Part shown: piece after piece, positions 56,746-64,000 of the stretch
Position numbering within the stretch: position 1 is the stretch's first letter
How the letters are laid out: each line of letters begins with the position of its first letter
NCBI GenBank assembly: GCA_023548195.1
Contig: JAJHZJ010000416.1
Coordinates: forward strand, 2,206,896 to 2,270,895
Reading direction: 5' to 3'
Length of the DNA stretch: 64,000 nucleotides
Source: Bettongia penicillata ogilbyi
Taxonomy: Eukaryota > Chordata > Mammalia > Diprotodontia > Potoroidae
Notes under the pieces: model-generated
Told to the model about the DNA's origin: nothing
The model's input: the letters and a program-made list of their open reading frames with translations, nothing else
Databases searched by the model: none
Made by a program: the position numbers and the translations under genes

Positions 56746-57609
56746 ATTATAGCTAAGTTGTGAAGCAACCAGGTCAAGAAGAAAATACTATAAGCAACTG
56801 GAAAAAACAATTTAAATTCTGTGGAGCTAGAGTCAGGATAACAAAAGACTTAGAAGCTTCTATATTAAAAGACCAAAGGACATGGAAGAAAACATGTTGA
56901 AGAGCAAAGAAGCTGGGTTTGCAACCAAGAATAATTTACCCAACAGAGCTAACTGTAATCCTGCATGGAAAAAATGAATATTTAATTAATTAGAGGACTT
57001 TCAGGTATTTGTGAGGAAAAGAAAAGAACTGAACAGAAAATTTGACCTACAAGAATAAGGAGAAATCTAAGAAGGAAACATGAAAGTCCAATTATAAGGG
57101 ATTTAATAAAGCAAAACTTTTTACTTATATAGCAAGAATGCTATCATTACTAGAGTAGTTTGAAAGAGTGCACAAAGATAGAAGGCTTGGTATTGAGTAG
57201 AGTATGATCAGATGATCCTAAAAAATGAAATTGCATAGGGAAAAGTAAAATGGAGGAATTATCTCATACAAATGAGGCATGAATGGGAGAACTATTAAAG
57301 TGGAGGGCAGAAAGTGATAGAGGACTGGTAGTGCTAGAATTTTATTCTCATAAAAACTGGATCAAAGAGGGAATAGCATATACATCTGGAAGGGTATAAA
57401 AGTCTTCTTAACTTACAGAGAAATATGAGGGTGAGGGGGTAGCATAAGGAAGGACTTTTAGAAAACTGCAAATCAAGAAAGAGGAGGGTGAGAAGGGAGG
57501 ATAAGGGAGGGATTCTTAGAAGGGGTGTGAATTAGGGAGGCAGCGGTCAGGGTAGCATAAAAAGAGGAGAGAAGTTTAAACAATAAGGGCAATACATAAC
57601 TATTAATTA

Positions 57610-60600
57610 TAACTTGGAATGTGAACGGGATGAATTCATCCATAAAATGGAAATAGATAGCAGAATGGATTAAAAACTGGAATTCAACAATATGTTGTTT
57701 GCAAGAAACACATTTAAAAATAAGAGATAAACGTAGAGTAAAAATAAAGAGCCGAAATAGAATTTATTATGCTTCAGCTGATTCAAAAAAGGGGTGGCAA
57801 TCATGGTCTCAGACAAAGTTGAAGATAAAGTAGATTTAATTAAAAGAGGCAAATAGGGAAACTACATTATAATAAAAGGCTCCACAGATAATGAAGTAAT
57901 ATCAATAAAAACCTATATACATCAAATGCTATAGCATTTAAATTTTTAAAGGAAAATCTAAATGAATGATAGGTGGAAATAAATAGCAAAACCATTATAG
58001 TGGAGTACTTCCAACTTTCTCTTCTCAGAACTAGATAAATCTAACAGAAAAATTAGTAAGAAAGGAATTAAAGAGATGAATAGAATATTAGATAAGCTAG
58101 ATGTGATAGATGTCTGGAGAAGGCTGAATGGAAATAAAAAGGAGTACACATTTTCCTCAGTGGTACATAATACCTTCACAAAAATCGATCATGTATTAAG
58201 ACATAAAAACTTTATAGTTAAGTACAAAAAAGCAGAAAAACTAAATGCATCCTTTTCAGATCATAATGCAATAAAATTAAATTTAATAAAATATGTCTAA
58301 TATTAACACAGACTTAAAAATAATTACAAAGTAAATAACCAAACCTTAAAGAATGAGTGGGTTAAAGAACAAGTCACTGAAACAATAAATAATATTATTA
58401 AAGAGCATGATAATAATGACACAGAACACCAAAACCTATGGAATTCAATAAAAGCAGTAATCAGAAGAAAATCTATATCTCTAAATGATTACACCAATAA
58501 AATAAAGAACAGACCAATGAATTCAGTATGCAATTAAAAAAACTAGATAAAAAAGTTAAAATTTCCAATTAAACACCAAATTGGAAATCCAAAAAATTAA
58601 ATATGAATAAAAATGAATGTAAGAAGACTATTGAATTAATGAATAAAACTGGGAGTTGGTTTTATGGAAAAAAATCAATAAAGCAGATAAACCATTGGTC
58701 AATATGATTTTAAAGAGAGAGATGAAAACCAAATCACTAGTATTAAAATGAAAAGGATGAATATACCACCAATGAAGATGAAATCAAAACAATTATTGGG
58801 AGTTATCTTGCTCAATTATATGTTAATAGATTAAACAATTTAAGTGAAATGGAAAAATACTTACAAAAAACTAACTGCCTAGATTAACAGAAGAGGAAAT
58901 AGAAGATCTAAATAAACCTATTTTAGAAAAAGTAATTAACCAGGCCATAAATGAGCTTCCTAAGGGGAAAAGAAAACACCAGAACCAATTGAATTAATAA
59001 GTGAATTCTGCCAAACATTTAAAGGTCAACAAATTCCAATATTAAATAAATTGTTTGAATAGTAGGCAAAGGAGTCCCACCAAATTCCCTTAATGAAACA
59101 AATATTGTTCTCATACCTAAATCAGAAAGAGCACAAAGAGAGAAAGAAAATTATAGATAACTTTATTAATGAATTTGGATGCAAAAATCCTAAATAAAAT
59201 ACTGACTACAAGAGTACAACAATATATGACAAAGATTATACATTATGACCAACTGGGATTTATACTAGGAATGCAGAGATGTTTTAACTTGAGGAAAACT
59301 ATTAACATACTTGATTATATCAATAACAAAAGTAGCAATGTTTTTGACAGAATACAACACTCATTCCAGTTAAAAATACTTGAAAAAATAGGTATAAATA
59401 GATTTTTTTCCCTTAAAATGATAGGAATCATCTGTCTAAAACCATTAGCAAGCATTATTTTCAATGGAGATAAGACGTAAGTTTTCCCAATATGATCAGG
59501 AGTGAAATAACCATACTTCTTACCAACAATTATATTCAATATTATATTCAGAATTCTAACAATAGCAATAAGAAAAGCAAAAGAAATTGAAGGAATCCAA
59601 ACGAGGAATGAGGTAATAAAACTATCTCTTTTTGTAGACAATATAATGATATATTTGGAAAAACCTAGAGATTCAACTAAAATGCTAATTGAAACAATTA
59701 ATAATTTTATCAAAGTAGCAGGATATAAAATAAACCCACACAAAACATTAGCATTTCTACATATCAAACCAACAAAACCCTGCAAGAAGAGAGAGTAAAC
59801 GCTATCCCATTTAAAATGACCCAAGAGTATACCTGCCAAGAGAAACCCAGGAACTACATAAACACTATTTTAAAACATTTTTATACTAATAAAGTCAGAT
59901 TTAAATAAATGGAAAAATATTAATTGTTCATGATTGGGCAGAGCCAGTATAATAAAAATGACCATTCCACCTAAACTAATCTACTTATTCAATGCCATCA
60001 CAATTAAGTAACAACAAATTATTTTATTGAGCTAGAAAAAAAAACCAAAATTCATCTGGAAGAACAAAAGGCCAACAATATAGAAGGAATCAAAGAAAAA
60101 ATGTAAGGGAAGGAGCACCAGATTTAAACTATACAATAAGGTGGTAATTATCAAAACTATCTGGTACTGGCTAAGAAATATAAAGGTGGATCAGTGGAAT
60201 GGAGTAGATATATAATACATAGTAGTAAATGATTATAGTAACCTTGTGTTTGACAAATGAAAAGATTTAAGTTTGTGGGATAAGAATTCACTATATTACA
60301 AAAAGAAAATTATTGGGAAAACGAGAAAGCAACCTAGCAAAAATTGGGTATAGACTCAATATATTTCACCATTTACCAAGATCAGGTCAAAATGGCTATA
60401 TGATCTAGATATAAACAAGGCTATCATGAGTAAATTAGAAGAATATGGAACATATTATCTATCAGACTTATGAATAAGAGAAGAATACATGAATAAACAA
60501 GAGATAACATTGTAAGATGTAAAATGGATAACTCGGATTACATTATATTTAAAATGTTTTATACAAATAAAACTAATATGGCCAAGCTTAGAAGGAAAGC

Positions 60601-61278
60601 AGAAAATTGAGGAAGGAAAATGTAGAGACAATTTCTCAGATAAAAGTCTCATATCTCAAATGTATTGAAAATGCTGTCAAATTTATAAGAAAATGAGTCA
60701 TTCCCCAAATGATAAATGGTCAAAGTTTAGAGGCAGGCAGTTGGAAGATAACAATCAAAGCTATATTTAATCATATGACAAAATGCTCTAAATCATTATT
60801 GACTAGAGAAATGCAAATTACAACTTTGATATGCCATTTCATATCTATCAAAAATGATAGAAGGGAGGGGATGTGGAAAAAAATTGGGCACTAATACACC
60901 AAACTGATCTACCCATTTTGAAGAGTAGACTGGAATTATGCCCAAATTGTTATAAAAGTGCGTATACCCTTTGACTCAGCAATATCTCTATTAGGTCTGC
61001 TTCTCAAGATAATCAGGGAAAAAAGAAAAGAACCTATGAGTTCTAAAATATTTCTGGTAGCTCTCTTTGTGGTGGCAAAGAAATGGAAATTAAGGGAATG
61101 CCAAGCATTTGGGGAATGGGAAGTTGTGATATATGGCTGTGATGGAATTGTGCTGTGCTGTAAGTACTGTGCTGGATTTAGAAAAACATGGAAAGACTTG
61201 CATGAAATAATGAAGAGTGAAGTGAGCAGAATGGAGAGAATGTGGCATGCAGGAACAGCAATATTGTTCCAAGAATAA
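57610..61278 (+). pseudogene. L1 ORF2 remnant (EN-RT)
   Basis: It keeps the endonuclease SDH motif (FSDHN, near 58254-58268) and many RT landmarks, but is broken into dozens of short frames. The second Asp of the RT active-site box is replaced by Asn (FVDN, 59632-59643). Confidence 0.8.
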
Positions 61279-61399
61279 ATGTGAATGACCAAATTATTCT
61301 GAGTATTATAAATACTCAAATCAACTACAAAGGATCTATGAAGGAAGCTGCTACCCACTTCTAAAGAAAGAGCTGATAAATAGAAATATGCACAGTATA

Positions 61400-61485
61400 G
61401 GTTTACATATATATGTATACATATATACATATACATATATATTGATATATATGAACATATATACATATATATACATATATGTGAA
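61400..61485. repeat. TATACA-type microsatellite in L1 3'UTR
   Basis: Alternating ATATAC / ATATGT units, with a partly palindromic TATATA layout. Confidence 0.9.
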
Positions 61486-61611
61486 ATGATAGCCTTATAG
61501 CAAAAAAATAAATTAAATTAAATGTTAAAAAAATGAAAGCAACATGGAGTAGGGGCAGGAATGTTGGATTCGGTATCAAATGTTGTTGGCTCAAATTGTA
61601 TATTCAAAATA

Positions 61612-64000
61612 CAATTGTTCAATTGCTCAGCTGTGTCCGATTCTTCGTGACCCTGTGGATCATAGCACTCCAGGGCCTTGTATTCTCCATTCTTTCCCAA
61701 AGTCTGTCCAAGTTCATGTTCATTGTTTTCATGACACTATCTATCCATCTCATCGTCTTTCATCCCCGTTTCCTTTTGCCTTCAATCTTTCCCAAAATCA
61801 AAGTCTTTTCCAATGAGTTCAGTTTTTTTCATTTTGTAGCCAAAGTATTTAAGCTTCAGCTTCAATGTTTGGCTTTCTAGTGAATAGTCTGAATTAATTT
61901 CTTTAAGTATTGATTTGATCTCTTTGCTATGTAAAGGACTCTCAAAACTCTTCTCCAGCACTACAATTTGAAAGCATTGATTCTGTGATGCTCAGCTTTC
62001 CTTATGGTCCAATTCTCACAGCTATCCAAAGCCATAGCTTTGACTATACGAACCTTTCTTGGCACAGTGATATCTCTGCTTTTTAATATGCTGTCCAAAT
62101 TTGCCATAACTTTCTTTCCAAGGAGCAAGCATCTTTAAATTTCATGGCTGCAGTCACCATCTGCAGTGATCTTTGAGTCCAAGAATATAAAACCCAACAC
62201 TGCTTTCATTTCTTCTCCCTCTATTTGCCAGGAAATAATGGAACTAGTTGCCAAGATATGAGTTATTTTTTATCTTAAGTTTCAAGCCAGCTTTAACATT
62301 CTCCTCTTTCATCCTTATCAGGAGACTTCTTAATTCCTCTTCACTTTCTGACATAAGATTGGTAGCATCTGCACATGTGAGATTGTTGATATTTCTCCTG
62401 GCAACCAACCTTAATTTCAGCTTTTGATTCATCTAGCCTGAAACTTCACATGTTGTACTCTGCATAGAAGTGAAATAAATAAGGGGACAATATATAGCCT
62501 TGTTGTACTCCTTTCCCAATCTTAAACCAATAAGTTGTTCCGTGTTTGGGTCTAATTGTTTCTTTTTGACCCATATACAAGTTTCTCAAAAGTCAAGTAC
62601 GATGATCTGGTACTTCTATCTTTTTGAGAACTTGTCACATTTTGTTTTGATCCACACAGCCAAAGGCTTTAGTGTAGTCAAAGAAGTTTTTCTGGAACTC
62701 CCTTGCTTTCTCCATAATCCAGAGAATGTTGGCAATTTGGTTTCTAGTTCCTCTGCCTCTTAAAAAACTAGTCTGCTCTTCTGGTAATTCTCAGTTCACA
62801 TGTACGCAGCAGTCTAGCTTTGCAGAATCTTAAGCATAACCTTCCTGGTATTGTTTGATAATTTGAATATTCCTTACCATTGTTCTTCTTTAGGATTGGG
62901 GTGTCAAGAGATCTTTTCCAATCCAGTGGCCACTGCTGAATTTTCCAAGTTTGCCGGCATGCTGAGTGAAGCACATTGACAGCATCATCTTTTAGTGTTT
63001 TAAATAACTAAGCTGAAATTCTATCACCTCCATCATCCTTATTATTAGCAATGTTTGTTGAGGCCCATTTTTTGCATGAAACATTGAATTGATATCTCTA
63101 ATTTTCTTGAAGAGATAACTCTCTTTCTCAATCTATTGTTTTCTTCTATATCTTTACTCATTTAAGAAAACCTTATCTTTAATTGCTATTTTCTGGAAGT
63201 CTGCATTAAGTTGGATATATCTTTCCCTTTCTCTTTTACCTTTTGCTTTCCTTTTTTTTCTTAGAACAACCACTTTGCTTTCTTCTTCTTCTTTTTTTCT
63301 GGAATTTTTTTTGCTGTTGTTGCCTCTTGTACACTATTGAGAACTTATATCCATAGTTCTTCAGGTGCTCTACCAGATCTAACCCCTTAGATTTATCCAT
63401 CACCTCCACTTCATATTCATAAGGATGTTATTTAGGTCATACCTATACGGTCTGATGATTTACTCTACTTTCTTCAATTTAAGTCTGAATTTTGCAATAA
63501 GAAGCACACAAGCTGAGCCATAGTTAGCTCCTTTGGCCTCTTCAGCATCAGTGATTGGGGTATAGACTTGTATTGCTGTGATTTTGAACATTTTGCCTTG
63601 GAGTCAAACAGAAATCACCCAAGATGTCAATGTTTAATCTTTCTATCTTCTGTTTGACTACATCTAGCTTACCTTGGCTCATAGATATTATATTCCAGGT
63701 TCCTATGCAATAGAGATCTTGGTGGTATCAGGCTTTTTTTTGGTCACCAGAAGCATCCACAGCTACGTTTCCTTCTGGTTTTGGCCCAGCTCTTTCATTA
63801 GTACTAGAACTACTTGCAATTGTCCTCTACTCTTCCCCTACAGCATGATGGACTCCTTCCAACTCGATAGGTTCATCTTCCAATGTCATCTCTTTTATCA
63901 TTATAGTACTGTTCATGGGGTTTTCGTGCAAAGACCCTGGCAGGGTTTGCCATTTTCTTCTTCAATGGATCACCTCTTGTAAGAGCTCTCCACTATGACC
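61612..64000 (-). mobile_element. BovB/RTE-clade LINE, 5' end beyond window
   Basis: The minus-strand reading follows the single RTE ORF from endonuclease to C-terminus. The EN start lies near 63700 (GTWNIISMSQGKLDVVKQKI, ERLNIDILG), followed by shortened EN segments (ITAIQVYTPITDAEEAK; FRLKLKKVE). Near 62900-62840 there is WPLDWKRSLDTPILKKNNGK, EYSNYQTI. Near 62375 the RT box region reads LTCADATNLMSESEEELRSL. The C-terminus near 61650 reads YDPQGHEESDTAEQL. The motifs and their order are those I know from ruminant BovB and other RTE elements. Stops and frameshifts are frequent, and the YADD box reads CADA, so this copy is dead. The 3' end has a short AATTG-rich tail (about 61600-61620), with no long poly(A), as in RTE. 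Confidence 0.85.
62244..62974 (-). pseudogene. RTE reverse-transcriptase domain remnant
   Basis: Frames 62974-62768 and 62432-62244 carry RT motifs around WPLDWKRS and the active-site region. In the second, the canonical YADD is CADA (62375-62364), losing the second catalytic Asp and the aromatic residue. Between them (62500-62760) the frame shifts, but 'VWIKTKCDKFSK'-type homology to the RTE RT continues. Confidence 0.75.

Larger units (their letters stand above)
56757..61515 (+). mobile_element. L1 LINE, 5'-truncated, degenerate
   Basis: It begins inside the C-terminal half of ORF1 (a degraded QVKKKIL...KNNLNSVE segment). The ORF1-ORF2 spacer follows, then ORF2 from about 57610. The endonuclease is seen at 57690 (CCLQETHLK-type) and 58076-58300 (EYTFSSVVHNTFTKIDHVL, FSDHNAIKLNL). 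RT is seen at 59169-59480 ([38 protein letters not shown]) with a short internal loss before VFDRIQ. The FADD-type box reads FVDN at 59632-59643. A C-terminal stretch lies at 60950-61280. The 3'UTR carries TATACA repeats and an A-rich end near 61500-61530. Many frameshifts; inactive. Confidence 0.87.

Noticed and set aside
59315..59839. A 174-codon minus-strand frame resembling a membrane protein
   Set aside because: It is the antisense of L1 ORF2. Hydrophobicity comes from reverse-reading A-rich sequence.
60936..61466. A 176-codon minus-strand frame
   Set aside because: Antisense to the L1 ORF2 C-terminus and its TATACA repeat, so a shadow.
32820..64000. C1D, the gene expected near WDR92 from the human gene order
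   Set aside because: I looked for its short conserved exons on both strands and found nothing convincing. It probably lies beyond the window.

Overview
The window is vertebrate nuclear DNA: AT-rich, intron-split coding sequence, and dense retroelements. The repeats point to a marsupial (metatherian). They include a full-length HAL1 ('half-L1') element, degenerate L1s with marsupial-style ORF1/ORF2, a BovB/RTE-type LINE, and many tRNA-headed or MIR-core SINEs, some carrying an RTE-derived 3' tail. An opossum-like genome fits well, but I cannot fix the species from sequence alone.

One host gene is clearly present. It is the 3' part of WDR92 (DNAAF10, Monad) on the + strand, from 6701 to about 32815. 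Seven coding exons (6701-6801, 11569-11699, 13896-13997, 24609-24724, 25180-25314, 28426-28523, 31784-31991) splice in phase to 891 nt, which is 296 residues plus a stop. With the family length near 357 residues, about 61 N-terminal residues lie upstream of base 1. The product is a seven-bladed WD40 protein that works with the R2TP/prefoldin-like co-chaperone in preassembly of axonemal dynein arms. Bases 1-6700 are intron full of old repeats.

The introns hold large insertions. A 2.8-kb HAL1 (7215-10002, minus) has a 9-bp target-site duplication. An internally deleted L1 lies at about 15150-17703 (minus). A second L1 (18682-23397, plus) has a 15-bp target-site duplication and no reverse-transcriptase core. 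A processed SYCP3 pseudogene lies at about 26617-27620 (plus).

Downstream of the WDR92 polyadenylation signal (32791), bases about 32820-64000 show no protein-coding gene that I can support. They contain a deleted L1 (about 34163-37690, minus), a CA/CGCA microsatellite (38368-38447), a CT tract (47453-47538), many SINE and L2-like fragments, two diverged copies of an unnamed repeat (53640-54180 and 56355-56745), a 5'-truncated L1 (about 56757-61515, plus), and a BovB/RTE-clade LINE (about 61612 to beyond 64000, minus). I see no CRISPR array, operon, tRNA or rRNA gene, and no evidence of a new molecular system. The most interesting material is the set of retroelement interactions.
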